64,000 nt of DNA from Flavobacterium cerinum. GTDB taxonomy: Bacteria > Bacteroidota > Bacteroidia > Flavobacteriales > Flavobacteriaceae. The position numbers were made by a program, and so were the translations under genes. Position 1 is the first letter of the stretch, and each line of letters starts with the position of its first letter. Shown piece by piece: positions 25,175 through 34,103 of this stretch. The notes under the pieces are model-generated. The model was not told the origin of the DNA. It made no database searches and saw nothing but the letters and a program-made list of their open reading frames with translations. Location: positions 1 through 64,000 of the forward strand of contig NZ_SBII01000016.1 of assembly GCF_004028155.1 (NCBI RefSeq), in the 5' to 3' direction.

Positions 25175-25193
25175 GTTTTAAAGGTGTTTTAAC
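25175..25193 (-). repeat. Phased GTTTTAA pair (site d)
   Basis: GTTTTAAA (25175-25182) and GTTTTAAC (25186-25193) on the plus strand, 11 bp apart, which reads TTTAAAAC-type in the direction of the leftward operon. It lies in the 60-bp gap upstream of the portal gene. Confidence 0.55.
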
Positions 25194-25202
25194 GGTATTT
25201 GT

Positions 25203-25649
25203 TTACCAACGTTGGTTTGTACTTGGGTATTTGCTCGATATTTTTATGTTTAGCATGGTTTCGCCTCCCTCATCTTCATAAGGTGGCAGATCAGAAACGA
25301 ATGTCCCGGATGCCACTCCTTTGAGCCAGTCCAAAGCATCCTGATAGCGTTCACTCCTATGTTTGGGTATCAGGTTGGGGGCTGTTGATGAATACAGGTG
25401 ATACAGGGCTAAGTCGATCGAAAGCATTACTATATAGGCATCCCTGTTGTCTACTGCATCCGGGTCGGTTGGGTCATAGCTCACAAAAACCTTATCTATA
25501 GGGTGCTTACCCGCTACGTACTTTTTGATCTGTGATACGGCCATGTTTTCGGCTGTAAAGAGCTTGGTGTCGGTGTAGTTGCTCGTAAGAGCGGCTTTTA
25601 TTTCATTCCTGATCAAAGCCGTATAATCGGTATCGTTTAGAAATCTCAT
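25203..25649 (-). CDS. Mu gp36-like (DUF1320) head-tail protein
   Basis: A 148-residue protein. The N-terminus MRFLNDTDYTALIRNEIKAALT and the block SIDLALYHLYS...IPKHRSERYQDALDWLKGVASG are the hallmarks of the DUF1320/gp36 family, thought to act as a head-tail connector. It lies between the large terminase (1 base gap) and the portal gene. Length fits the family. Confidence 0.82.
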   Translation of the reverse strand: MRFLNDTDYTALIRNEIKAALTSNYTDTKLFTAENMAVSQIKKYVAGKHPIDKVFVSYDPTDPDAVDNRDAYIVMLSIDLALYHLYSSTAPNLIPKHRSERYQDALDWLKGVASGTFVSDLPPYEDEGGETMLNIKISSKYPSTNQRW

Positions 25650-25650
25650 T

Positions 25651-27219
25651 TTAGTATCGGTTTTTCTTTTTGTCTAATATTTCACGTCTTGAACTGGTGC
25701 GTGTATCGAATTTGTTTATAAAAGATATTTCGTTCACTTCTTTGATTGCACTTTGGAGTGCATCCGGCGCATCGTCATTTGCCCCGCTTCCTTTTTCAAA
25801 TGCTAGTAACTGATCTTCTAAGTTTTGAAAGTCTGTAGAACCTTTATATTTCTCATTAAACCAAACATTCCCTCTTTCAAAAAATCCGCTCATTCCCTCA
25901 ATCCTGTCATATTTTCCTTCTTTACTTTTCTTATCTGAGGTTACAGGTATGTACCATCCGCGATCGTCCCCCTCGGTATCAAAATCATTGACAAATTCGT
26001 CCTGAGCGAATAGCCCCTCAATCTTATATTTCACATTGTAATTAAGGAGCTTATTGTCGAACACATAATCGTACAGCCATTTTGCTACATTGGTTCGTGA
26101 GGTTTGTCTAACGTATGCAGCCAATACATGAAATTCACGCCCAATTTTACCAACAAGTATCATGGCCTTATAATCTCCTGCATCTTTATAGGACAAGTCA
26201 CCATAAAAACAAAGGCCATCGTATTGATCAAAGCGTAATCTTTGCCTCCATTGTATTTGCTCAGGTTTAAAGATTACCCCGTCTTGTACGTGGGTGTGTT
26301 GGTATTCCCTCATAAATGACCTGTAAGGGGTCTCGTCATATTTTACCCTCCAATATTCGGCGTTTGTTTTTTCAGGCCAATTGGGTTCAAATGTGGACAA
26401 GTCTTTTACGGCTTTGGCTGTAACTATAAAATGACGGCTTTTACGCCCTGCAGCTTTTGCTTTTTCATTAATGAGCTTGAATTGTTTTTTAAGTTGGTTT
26501 ATTACCGTATTAGGATGGAAGTTATTATTTGCAACCACAAAACGCTGTCTTTCGCCACCCTCGTCAAATGTTCCCCTTATGTCTTCCCAAATTGTATCGC
26601 AAGCCTCACGGCTAAGCTTATCATTTTTGCAACGTTTCTTTGTATCAACATCGTCAATGAGAATATAGTCCGGCCTGTTTTCTTCCTCACTTTCACCCCT
26701 TGCAGATTGCTCAATACTCAAGGCTTTAAACTTTACCCCGTCAATAGTAGTAAAGTCGCCGCCTGTCCAGTCTCCATAATTGTAGCGTTTACCATAATCA
26801 TTTATTAACCTTTGGTTATGTTGTAGCTGAGATTGTAGTTTGCTTATAAGTTTTTTGGCCTTTGGGTCTGTCTGGCCAATAAGCAACATATAAAAGAGGT
26901 CTTTCGTAAAGTATAAAAACAAAGGAATACCCATTCCTAGATGTACAGATTTTGCACCCGAACGGAATATCTCAGCCAATAGACTAATGATTTTAAATTT
27001 TATCAGAAGTCTTGCCATTTCCTTTTGATACCATGAACAAGGGCTTTTGGCGTAATTTGGAAAATAGAACTCAAACCATTTAATATAGTTTTTTGCTAAC
27101 TCCTCAATACGTTTGGTTTTCTCGCTTGGCTTTTCGTTTATGTTAACAGTAGTTGCTTTGCGTATACGCCTGCAATGTTCCTCATACTGCTTAATTAACC
27201 TTTCCCACTTTTTATCCAT
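25651..27219 (-). CDS. Terminase large subunit, Mu gp28-like
   Basis: A 522-residue protein. The N-terminal ATPase has a non-classical Walker A region (EIFRSGAKSVHLGMGIP) and Walker B/catalytic residues in YILIDDVDTKKR. The C-terminal RNase-H-like nuclease starts at LCFYGDLSYKDAGDYKAMIL, with Asp residues that would bind metal, and ends near NDDAPDALQSAI, the usual final acidic motif of phage terminases. It pumps DNA into the head and, in Mu-like phages, cuts by headful packaging into host DNA. The stop overlaps nothing, but its start touches the small-subunit stop. Confidence 0.88.
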   Translation of the reverse strand: MDKKWERLIKQYEEHCRRIRKATTVNINEKPSEKTKRIEELAKNYIKWFEFYFPNYAKSPCSWYQKEMARLLIKFKIISLLAEIFRSGAKSVHLGMGIPLFLYFTKDLFYMLLIGQTDPKAKKLISKLQSQLQHNQRLINDYGKRYNYGDWTGGDFTTIDGVKFKALSIEQSARGESEEENRPDYILIDDVDTKKRCKNDKLSREACDTIWEDIRGTFDEGGERQRFVVANNNFHPNTVINQLKKQFKLINEKAKAAGRKSRHFIVTAKAVKDLSTFEPNWPEKTNAEYWRVKYDETPYRSFMREYQHTHVQDGVIFKPEQIQWRQRLRFDQYDGLCFYGDLSYKDAGDYKAMILVGKIGREFHVLAAYVRQTSRTNVAKWLYDYVFDNKLLNYNVKYKIEGLFAQDEFVNDFDTEGDDRGWYIPVTSDKKSKEGKYDRIEGMSGFFERGNVWFNEKYKGSTDFQNLEDQLLAFEKGSGANDDAPDALQSAIKEVNEISFINKFDTRTSSRREILDKKKNRY

Positions 27220-27659
27220 TATCCCTCCTGATTAATTCTATATATTAAAAATCGTTTATGATATTCTGTAAACAGCACCGCCGTTTTAGGGTCTTGTTCA
27301 GCCATCCAGTTGTCAAACTCTTTAAAAACAGACAGTATAATCTGAACCGATACTTTGCCGGAAACGGTCTCTAAAACTTTTGAGATTTTTGCAAGAGCAT
27401 CGGCGTCGACGTTTGGTTTTTCACCCTCGGCAACGAGCTTAAGCTCTTTAAGTAAAATTTCCTTAATGACGTGAGGTGCGCTTATCACTTCCGCACGGCG
27501 CGCATCCCAATCCTTTTCCCCGGTTCTGCCTTTTCTCCACTTGCTAAGGGTCTGCTCAGAAATATCTATTTGCGTAGATATTTCTTTACAACTCATACCA
27601 TCATTGACAAACAACCTTTCGGCGATGGCTCTTTTTTTCTCGTTCGATAATACACTCAT
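27219..27659 (-). CDS. Terminase small subunit-like protein (DUF1804/gp27-type)
   Basis: A 146-residue protein with an N-terminal HTH (KKRAIAERLFVNDGMSCKEISTQIDISEQTLSKWRKG) and helical C-terminus. The order HTH protein, then large terminase, is the rule for DNA-packaging small subunits, and DUF1804 proteins of Mu-like phages have the same HTH with W-K. I placed the start at MSVLSNEKK (27657-27659); the frame is open upstream but that sequence lies over the control region and the protease gene. Confidence 0.75.
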   Translation of the reverse strand: MSVLSNEKKRAIAERLFVNDGMSCKEISTQIDISEQTLSKWRKGRTGEKDWDARRAEVISAPHVIKEILLKELKLVAEGEKPNVDADALAKISKVLETVSGKVSVQIILSVFKEFDNWMAEQDPKTAVLFTEYHKRFLIYRINQEG

Positions 27660-27815
27660 AATTACGCGCGGTTTTGGAGCAAAGCTCCAAAACAAAACCC
27701 TCATAAAATCAAATGTTTGCAACGGTTTCAACAAAGTTCGCAACGGTTTCTGAGTTGTTTTCGGGCGTGCTTTTTTCGCCCGATGTTTGCCAAAGAATAA
27801 CACGAAGTAGCAATT
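27660..27815. promoter_or_regulatory. Divergent late control region
   Basis: The 156 bp between the two late operons contain: a perfect hairpin GTTTTGGAGC-AAA-GCTCCAAAAC (27671-27693); two identical GCAACGGTTTC sites (27719-27729 and 27740-27750) with centres 21 bp apart, two helical turns; and a hairpin CGGGCG/CGCCCG (27762-27767 / 27777-27782) with six T in its loop. No good TAnnTTTG box is present in either direction (the nearest are GATGTTTG and, on the minus strand, AACATTTG). Weak boxes plus phased repeats fit an activator-dependent late promoter. Confidence 0.6.
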
Positions 27816-28946
27816 ATGATAATCAAAATCAAGGATAACCAACTGTTTTTATACGGCACAATCTGGGAGGGTGACGGCACTTATTTTTTACAGTGTTTTT
27901 CGTCCATTGACGGGAATTTCCCGGTTATAGACGTACACTGGCATTGTAACGGCGGTTCTGTGTTTGACGGCAACCTGATGTATAATGCTATTCTAAATGC
28001 AAAATCTATTTGCGACGCTTATGTAGATGGTATCGCGGCCTCAATGGCGGCAGTCCTGCTAATGGCTTTCCGTAAGGTGTACATGGTTGAAAATGGCTTC
28101 TTAATGATACATGCGCCGTCCGGCTATACACGTGGTGACGCTTCACAACACGAGGCCAGTGCCAAGCTGTTACGATCAATAGAAAAGAACTTCAGTAAAA
28201 AACTGATCAACAGGACAGGTAAAACCGAGGCTGATGTAAAAAAATGGCTTGTTGGTGATAATTGGTTTGACGCTGAGCAAGCATTAGAAGCTAAGCTAAT
28301 TGACGAGATAGTAGACCCTGTTATAAAAACTCAGCAATTAGAAGACCCTACAAGTAACCTTGATAACACTTTTGGCTCGTTTGCGGCCTTAATGGTTGCA
28401 GTGGAGGATAAAGATTTAAACGATAATAAAAACCCTTTAGAAATGAAAAATGAAATCATTGCAAAATTCGGTTTGGCGGGTGTAAATGCCCAGTCATCCG
28501 ATACGGCGGTCATTCAGGCACTTGAAGACCACTTTAAAAACTCAACTAGCACGTTACAAACTTCACTAGAAGCCAAAACCGCACAGGTTACTAGCTTGGA
28601 AACGGCTATAACCTCACAACGTGAGGCTAAGATCAAAGCCATTTTAGATGTTGCCGAAAGCGAAAAAAAGATCACAGCCGTACAAAGAGCCACTTATGAG
28701 AATATTGGCAAAACATCGGGTATTGACGCTTTAGAAACGGTAATATCAGGTTTAGGAATTAGAACACCAATTAACTCTGTTCTCAAAAAAGGCGGCACTA
28801 CAACAGGCGTTACAGCCCGTGAGGGTTGGGATTGGGACAAATACCAAAAAGAAGCACCCCGCGAGATTGAAGCTATGGCATCGAAAGACCCGGAAGCGTT
28901 TGCGGCTTTGTACGAGGCAAAATTTAACCAACCTTTTAACACTTAA
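27816..28946 (+). CDS. Prohead protease (ClpP-like) with scaffold tail
   Basis: A 376-residue protein. Residues 1-170 form a ClpP/S49-like head-maturation protease: the oxyanion Gly motif HCNGGSVFDG, catalytic Ser76 in DGIAASMAAV and His99 in FLMIHAPSG. The rest is a helical scaffold-like region (STSLQTSLEAKTAQVTSLE). This is the arrangement of Mu gpI/Z, where the protease and scaffold share a gene. First gene of the rightward late operon; the ATG is 6 bp after the control region's last features. Confidence 0.85.
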   Translation: MIIKIKDNQLFLYGTIWEGDGTYFLQCFSSIDGNFPVIDVHWHCNGGSVFDGNLMYNAILNAKSICDAYVDGIAASMAAVLLMAFRKVYMVENGFLMIHAPSGYTRGDASQHEASAKLLRSIEKNFSKKLINRTGKTEADVKKWLVGDNWFDAEQALEAKLIDEIVDPVIKTQQLEDPTSNLDNTFGSFAALMVAVEDKDLNDNKNPLEMKNEIIAKFGLAGVNAQSSDTAVIQALEDHFKNSTSTLQTSLEAKTAQVTSLETAITSQREAKIKAILDVAESEKKITAVQRATYENIGKTSGIDALETVISGLGIRTPINSVLKKGGTTTGVTAREGWDWDKYQKEAPREIEAMASKDPEAFAALYEAKFNQPFNT

Positions 28947-28951
28947 TAGAA

Positions 28952-29860
28952 ATGGCATTAAATCAACAGATTTGGACACAGGTGGCAGTGGAACAGTTCC
29001 GTGCTACTGAAGATGCGAGTTTCTTAAATGAAATTCCCGATGAGTCACAGCTTGTCGTTGCGACCCGGAACGAAAACGAGGTGATACACCTTAACGACAT
29101 TGGGGCTGATCCGGAAGTATTGATTAATAATACTACCTACGATTTGCCTGTAGCAGACCAAACCGACGCTGATATAGCAATAACACTAGATAAATATCAA
29201 ACGGCGGTTACAAAAGTTACTGATGATGAGCTACAATTCATTGCGTACGATAAGATCAGAAAAGTGCAGGAAAAACACACCAAAGCGATCATGTCGAAAA
29301 AGCACTCTAAGGCGGCTCATGCCTTAGCTCCTGCGGGCAATACCGTAAATACACCCGTATTGATCACAACCGGCCCGGATGATGGAGCAGGGCGTAAAAA
29401 ATGTATCCCTAAAGATATTCAGGGGCTTAGCAGGGCATGGAATAAAGCAAAAATTCCTGCTGAGGGGCGTGTTTTAGTTTTGGGTTCTGACCACTTAGGC
29501 GACTTAGAAGATTGGGCGTTAGAAAATCAAAAGTATGTTGGCCAGTTTACTGATTTAGACGGTAACAAGCTAAAATCAAAACTTTTTGGATTTACAATTT
29601 ACTGGTATGTGGACATGCCTTACTTCAATGTAGCGGCTAAAACCAAAGTAAGTTTTGGAGCTGTACCGGGTGCAGGAGCAAATGAGGCTTCAATAGCTTT
29701 TTTTGCACCTAACACTTTCAAGGCTTCCGGTTCAACTAAGAACTATGAGGCAAAACCTGAGCCTAGGAGACAGCAATGGGAATACAACATGAGACATAAT
29801 TACATTGTGTTGCCGCTTAAACAAAGAGCTATGGCCGCAATCGTTTCGGGAACTGTTTAA
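28952..29860 (+). CDS. Major capsid protein
   Basis: A 302-residue HK97-fold-type capsid protein judged by position after the protease/scaffold and by sequence: MALNQQIWTQVAVEQFRATEDASFLNEIPDES, the strand HLNDIGADPEVLINNTTY, the spine region with KHTKAIMSKKHSKAAHAL, and the end MRHNYIVLPLKQRAMAAIVSG. Similar proteins are annotated as capsid in Bacteroidota Mu-like prophages. It corresponds to Mu gpT. Confidence 0.82.
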   Translation: MALNQQIWTQVAVEQFRATEDASFLNEIPDESQLVVATRNENEVIHLNDIGADPEVLINNTTYDLPVADQTDADIAITLDKYQTAVTKVTDDELQFIAYDKIRKVQEKHTKAIMSKKHSKAAHALAPAGNTVNTPVLITTGPDDGAGRKKCIPKDIQGLSRAWNKAKIPAEGRVLVLGSDHLGDLEDWALENQKYVGQFTDLDGNKLKSKLFGFTIYWYVDMPYFNVAAKTKVSFGAVPGAGANEASIAFFAPNTFKASGSTKNYEAKPEPRRQQWEYNMRHNYIVLPLKQRAMAAIVSGTV

Positions 29861-29872
29861 TAAAAAACAATT

Positions 29873-30274
29873 ATGCTAAAAATAACTAAAGAAAACAAGC
29901 AGGAAGCGGCAAAGATATTTGCCGCTAATCCAACGGTACAAAACTTATTTGTGAACAACAAAAGTGAGTTTTTTACAAGTCGCAATTTGGCTGAAAACAG
30001 CGTTTCCAAGCCAAAAGAAGAGGTTACGGAAATCCTTAGATCATCGGTTGATACTGATGTCTCAGAAGAAACACCGGAAGAAGAAACAAAGGCAACGGTT
30101 AACAGCAAGCCCCCGGTTGCTAAGCCAGCAACTAAGAAACCCCCGGTTGCTAAACCAACAACCGCTAAGCCCCCGGTAAAAGTATCTGCCCCGGTAAAGG
30201 ATAAAGCGGAAGAAGCGCAAGAACCTACCCCGGTAGAAGATAATGCAGGAGAAACGCAAGAACCTAAAGCCTAA
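29873..30274 (+). CDS. Low-complexity head-region protein with PPVAKP repeats
   Basis: A 133-residue protein. The N-terminal half is helical (ITKENKQEAAKIFAANPTVQNLFVNNK). The second half has near-tandem repeats of the type KPPVAKPAT, KPPVAKPTT, KPPVKVSAP, encoded by imperfect 27-33-base DNA repeats at about 30108-30178, followed by an acidic PVEDNAGETQEPKA tail. The gene lies between capsid and sheath genes, where small head decoration or completion proteins are common. Function unknown. Confidence 0.6.
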   Translation: MLKITKENKQEAAKIFAANPTVQNLFVNNKSEFFTSRNLAENSVSKPKEEVTEILRSSVDTDVSEETPEEETKATVNSKPPVAKPATKKPPVAKPTTAKPPVKVSAPVKDKAEEAQEPTPVEDNAGETQEPKA

Positions 30275-30277
30275 GCT

Positions 30278-31519
30278 ATGTCAGATATAAGCGGTGTTAA
30301 TATAAAAAAAGGGCGTATAGGAGCAAATACGATCAATAAAAGTGACGGTATCTCGGCAATTATTATTGCCGGGACTGCCACTGCCGGACTGGCTCACGGG
30401 CTTGTGAGATCGCTTATGAACTCCAACGACATACAGGCTTTGGGTTTTACTGCGGCAGTTGATACAACTAACAACCAACATGCCTACCGTCATTTAAAAG
30501 AGTTTTACAGGATGGCGGGCGAAGGTCAGAAATTGTATTTAATGATTGTTCCGGTTGCTACTACAATGGCCGATATACTGGATAAGCCGGAATATGCCAA
30601 AAAGCTTGTTATTGAGGCTAAAGGCGAGGTTAGACAATTAGCTATTGCCATGAACCCAACGGCCGTACCTGTAAGCTTAAACGGATTGCCAACCGATGTA
30701 TATAGCTCTATACCAAAGGCGCAGGCTTTAGCCGATTGGGCATTTGAACAGAACTTCCCGTTACAGGTTTTACTTGAGGGACATTCTTATACATCACCCG
30801 CCGCCGCCGCCGCCGATCTTAGGGATATTCTTAACGTTGAAGCTCCGAAAGTGAGCATCGTTAACGGGCAGGACTGGAAATATGCCGATACTAAAACAGG
30901 ATTAGCACAAAAGTTTGCCGACGTTGGGACGGCTTTGGGAACGCTTTCGGCCGCAACAGTTGAGCAGAACATCGGAGACAATGAAGTGTTTAACCTGACC
31001 GACGCTACAAAAGACGCATGGCTTATTCCTGGTCTTTCTTCCCACGAAACTAATACGGCAGTATATAGTGATTTGCAAACTCTTGAAAATAAGGGTTACA
31101 TATTTGGTTTGGAGTATTCAGGAATGGACGGCGTACGATGGAACAATGACCATGTTTGCGTAGAGATCGTAAAGGATTCGGATGGTAATATTAATGAGCA
31201 TTCCATAGCGTACGGCAGAACACACGACAAAGCCCTGAGGCTTTTAAGAACTGTCTTACTGCCTAAAATAAAGAAATCCTACCCGGTAGACCCTGCCACT
31301 GGTCTACTACCCATCGGTGTGCAAAAGTACCTTAAAGGTGTAGGTGATACAGTGTTTGGAGATATGGTGCGCCGTAAGGAAATATCGGCAGGTGAAATGT
31401 ATGTTGACCCAACGAGTGACCTCGTAACTGAAAAGGTTTTAAAAACAAGTTACGCATTTGTGCCTTATGGTACAATAGGAGAAATTAGAGGAACGTCTAA
31501 CCTTAAATCAAGTCTGTAA
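30278..31519 (+). CDS. Contractile tail sheath protein (DUF2586)
   Basis: A 413-residue protein. The start MSDISGVNIKKGRIGANTINKSDGISAIIIAGTA and the C-terminal WNNDHVCVEIVKDSDGNINEHSIAYGRTHDKALRLLRTVLL belong to the DUF2586 sheath group of Bacteroidota phages. The sheath implies a myovirus tail. Its stop and the tube gene's ATG overlap. Confidence 0.78.
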   Translation: MSDISGVNIKKGRIGANTINKSDGISAIIIAGTATAGLAHGLVRSLMNSNDIQALGFTAAVDTTNNQHAYRHLKEFYRMAGEGQKLYLMIVPVATTMADILDKPEYAKKLVIEAKGEVRQLAIAMNPTAVPVSLNGLPTDVYSSIPKAQALADWAFEQNFPLQVLLEGHSYTSPAAAAADLRDILNVEAPKVSIVNGQDWKYADTKTGLAQKFADVGTALGTLSAATVEQNIGDNEVFNLTDATKDAWLIPGLSSHETNTAVYSDLQTLENKGYIFGLEYSGMDGVRWNNDHVCVEIVKDSDGNINEHSIAYGRTHDKALRLLRTVLLPKIKKSYPVDPATGLLPIGVQKYLKGVGDTVFGDMVRRKEISAGEMYVDPTSDLVTEKVLKTSYAFVPYGTIGEIRGTSNLKSSL

Positions 31520-31935
31520 TGTCTACAATTATAAGAAACAGTAAGGCATACGATAGCGGTGACGCTGAGGCAACTATTAACGGCATCCCTTTAGAGATTG
31601 TCGAGATAAGTTATAACACCGAGCAAGAGCATCAATTAAACCATACGCTTAAAAATAGGGCTACATCATGGTCACAAGGTAAAATTACGCCAACGGCCAC
31701 GATTACTGTAATGATGCATGATATTACACCTATTGAAACGGCGGCTGGTGGTGATTTGCTGAAAATTAAACCTTTTGATATTAATGTCACTTTTATTAAT
31801 GACTACAATATTCCGGTTAACGATACTATTATCGCAAAATTCCAAGATCAAGGCCGTGAAGTTACAGGTGACATGGGCTTGAATAAACAATACACCCTGT
31901 TTGTTTTAGATATAAAATACAACAACCCAATTTAA
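31519..31935 (+). CDS. Tail tube protein
   Basis: A 138-residue strand-rich protein right after the sheath gene (DAEATINGIPLEIVEISYNTEQEHQLNHTL, then TPTATITVMMHDITPIE). Sheath followed by tube is the invariant order in contractile phages, and length fits a tube monomer of the phage lambda gpV/T4 gp19 fold. No direct family match claimed. Confidence 0.65.
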   Translation: MSTIIRNSKAYDSGDAEATINGIPLEIVEISYNTEQEHQLNHTLKNRATSWSQGKITPTATITVMMHDITPIETAAGGDLLKIKPFDINVTFINDYNIPVNDTIIAKFQDQGREVTGDMGLNKQYTLFVLDIKYNNPI

Positions 31936-31938
31936 AAA

Positions 31939-32313
31939 ATGGAAGATAAAATCATAAAAAAACAAGATACAGAACATAACGAATTATGTCTGTCGGCTAT
32001 AGTAACACCTGTTCAAAAGGAGGCTTTTATTAATCAATATGGTAAAGCAAGATTAAGGATGTTAGAAGTTCCGGCCAGTGACGAAACAGCAGAATTTTAC
32101 AACGTTGTTGCTGTAGTGCCGGACAGGTCGACCATGTCCCAATACATGAAGTATGGCGACATTAACCCTAAAAAGGCACAGGAGATTTTAGTAAAGAACT
32201 GCGTTAAAACGCACCTAGAGGAAATTTTAGCAGACGATGCGCTGTTTATGACAACCGTAACGTTATTGGCTGAGCTTGTCCCGATAAGAGACGGCAGGGT
32301 AAAAAAGTTTTAG
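31939..32313 (+). CDS. Tail assembly chaperone, 0-frame product
   Basis: A 124-residue protein between tube and further tail genes, where tail assembly chaperones (lambda gpG) are encoded. It ends in the helical, polar sequence AELVPIRDGRVKKF. Two codons before the stop, the mRNA carries A AAA AAG in the 0 frame (32301-32307), a canonical -1 slippery heptamer. The -1 frame is then open to 32507, so a longer form is predicted (separate entry). Confidence 0.72.
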   Translation: MEDKIIKKQDTEHNELCLSAIVTPVQKEAFINQYGKARLRMLEVPASDETAEFYNVVAVVPDRSTMSQYMKYGDINPKKAQEILVKNCVKTHLEEILADDALFMTTVTLLAELVPIRDGRVKKF

Positions 32314-32507
32314 AGGACTGCCCGGGCTTACATTTCAGTCAAACAAAAGATATGATATTAAAGATTGATGCTTTTATCTCTCATTTTTTACACATCCCTT
32401 TTCCCGAAAATCTAACAGATGCGCAATGGGCTGAAAAGTGGGCACAGGTTAAGTTCTTAGCAGAAAAAGGAATACTAGGCAATTTAAAAGATGGTGTTTT
32501 ATTATGA
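32307..32507 (+). CDS. -1 frameshift extension of the tail chaperone (GT-like)
   Basis: After a -1 slip on A AAA AAG, reading continues VLEDCPGLHFSQTKDMILK... ending FLAEKGILGNLKDGVLL at the TGA 32505-32507, 66 codons, giving a fusion of about 189 residues. The C-terminal domain would recruit the tape measure, as lambda gpGT does. The stop overlaps the next gene's ATG (ATGA). An internal ATG at 32352 could alternatively give a 51-residue free protein. Confidence 0.7.
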   Translation, partial: VLEDCPGLHFSQTKDMILKIDAFISHFLHIPFPENLTDAQWAEKWAQVKFLAEKGILGNLKDGVLL

Positions 32508-33100
32508 CAAATTCACAGGAACTCATTATATCCCTTAGCGGAAGATACGCGGCGGCTTTCGGCTTTTTAGCCACTACAAAAACACCCACGGCGGTGAGAG
32601 TATCAAATGATTATAGCGTGGTCACTTATCCGGATGCTGAGGGAGATTTTGAGGGTATGGAGTTTATTTATGATGGAAACTCTTTAAAATTTGGCGATAT
32701 GCTCTTAGCGAGTGAATTTGATGGGTTGATTGCCCCACCGCCAATAATAAATTTTACTCAAGATAAAGACCTGATCGAAACACAGATCAACGGTACAGAT
32801 AATTTAGTTATTGAGCGTTGGGGTACACGACCCTATGACATTAGAATGAGGGGTTTGCTGATTGATGTTAAAAACAGGCGTTACCCTGAGGACATCATTA
32901 AACAGCTTTACCGCCTCTTTAAATACAACAACGTAGTTGATGTAGTAGGTACACAGTTCTTTGATAAGGATATTAAAACGATCTATTTTACAGGTATTGA
33001 GTTTAGCCCGGTACAGGGTTTTGAAGACACGATACAATTTGCACTCATAGCCCGTAGCATATCCCCGGTATCGTTCACTCTTACTAATCCAAATCTATAA
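32504..33100 (+). CDS. Tail/baseplate protein of unknown exact role
   Basis: A 198-residue protein directly after the chaperone pair. It contains GTDNLVIERWGTRPYDIRMRGLLIDVKNRRYPEDIIKQLYRLF, a segment I associate with DUF6046-type proteins found in Bacteroidota contractile phages between chaperones and hub. Such a protein most likely belongs to the tail tube-baseplate joint. The last base is shared with the next ATG. Confidence 0.55.
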   Translation: MTNSQELIISLSGRYAAAFGFLATTKTPTAVRVSNDYSVVTYPDAEGDFEGMEFIYDGNSLKFGDMLLASEFDGLIAPPPIINFTQDKDLIETQINGTDNLVIERWGTRPYDIRMRGLLIDVKNRRYPEDIIKQLYRLFKYNNVVDVVGTQFFDKDIKTIYFTGIEFSPVQGFEDTIQFALIARSISPVSFTLTNPNL

Positions 33101-34095
33101 TGAATTTTCTTTATTACAATATGACTTGTCATGTGACCATTGGCAATGTGCAGTTTGATAGGGTAAATTCAATACATATAGAAAGAAGTATCAAACAGCC
33201 TACCGATACGGCTAAGATCATTATACCTCGTGAGTATAATTCTGTGATCGTAAACGGGAACGTTGATTCATTTGCCCGCAAAAACATTACCGAATACATT
33301 AAGGTTGGTGATGCTGTAACGATAAGCTTAGGATATGACGGGAATAATGAAGAGGAATTTTTGGGGGTTGTTAGCTCCATTGGTGCGGATGTGCCGCTCG
33401 AAATAGAGTGCGAAAATGATATGTGGCATTTGAAGCGAACGAGTTTTACAAAGGCGTTTACAAATCTCAAGCTCTTAGACTTGCTCAGGTATATTGCACC
33501 GGGTTATCAGTACAACGTGATTGATAATGTAAGCCTCGGCAAATTCACGATCTCTACTGCATCGGCCTATAAGGTTTTAGAAGAGCTAAGAACAAATTAC
33601 GGCCTACACAGTTACTTTAAAAACAAAGTACTAACGGTTGGGTTTATGATCGATGTCAAGCCTATTGTTTCTCACCCGATTAATATTAATCGCAATGTTA
33701 GAGCTAATGAGTCTAACGAATTGAAGTTCATTAAAAAGCAGGATTTAAACATACTGTTAAGAGGGATTTCTATTAACCGGAAAGGTAAGCGGCTCAAGTA
33801 TGATTTTGGCGATAAGAACGGAGCTATTAGAACCCTGCATTATACCGATAAGACAATAGACGAATTAAAGAACCTAACCGAAAAGACATATAAGTCTTTG
33901 AGTTTTGACGGTTACAGGGGCAAGATTCCAACTTGGGGACTGCCCAGAACCAAACCGGGTGACGGTTTTGATATAACCGACCCAAACTATGTAAACAGCG
34001 AAAGAGCGGGCAAATATCTGATCGAAGCTGTAACCATAGATTTTAACGCCAATGATGGCTTTAAGCGTGAGAACACATTAGGAATGAAATTATAA
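33100..34095 (+). CDS. Baseplate hub protein (gpD/gp27-like)
   Basis: A 331-residue protein. N-terminal strands with FDRVNSIHIERSIKQPTDTAKIIIPRE, then a domain with GDAVTISLGYDGNNEEEFLGVVSSI and VLEELRTNYGLHSYF, resemble the hub (T4 gp27, P2 gpD) fold, in which 'D.V.I..GY.......G.V..I' is usual. The C-terminus ends GKYLIEAVTIDFNANDGFKRENTLG, as hubs often do. It holds the spike at the tail tip. Confidence 0.7.
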   Translation: MNFLYYNMTCHVTIGNVQFDRVNSIHIERSIKQPTDTAKIIIPREYNSVIVNGNVDSFARKNITEYIKVGDAVTISLGYDGNNEEEFLGVVSSIGADVPLEIECENDMWHLKRTSFTKAFTNLKLLDLLRYIAPGYQYNVIDNVSLGKFTISTASAYKVLEELRTNYGLHSYFKNKVLTVGFMIDVKPIVSHPININRNVRANESNELKFIKKQDLNILLRGISINRKGKRLKYDFGDKNGAIRTLHYTDKTIDELKNLTEKTYKSLSFDGYRGKIPTWGLPRTKPGDGFDITDPNYVNSERAGKYLIEAVTIDFNANDGFKRENTLGMKL

Positions 34096-34103
34096 AGTAA
34101 TAA

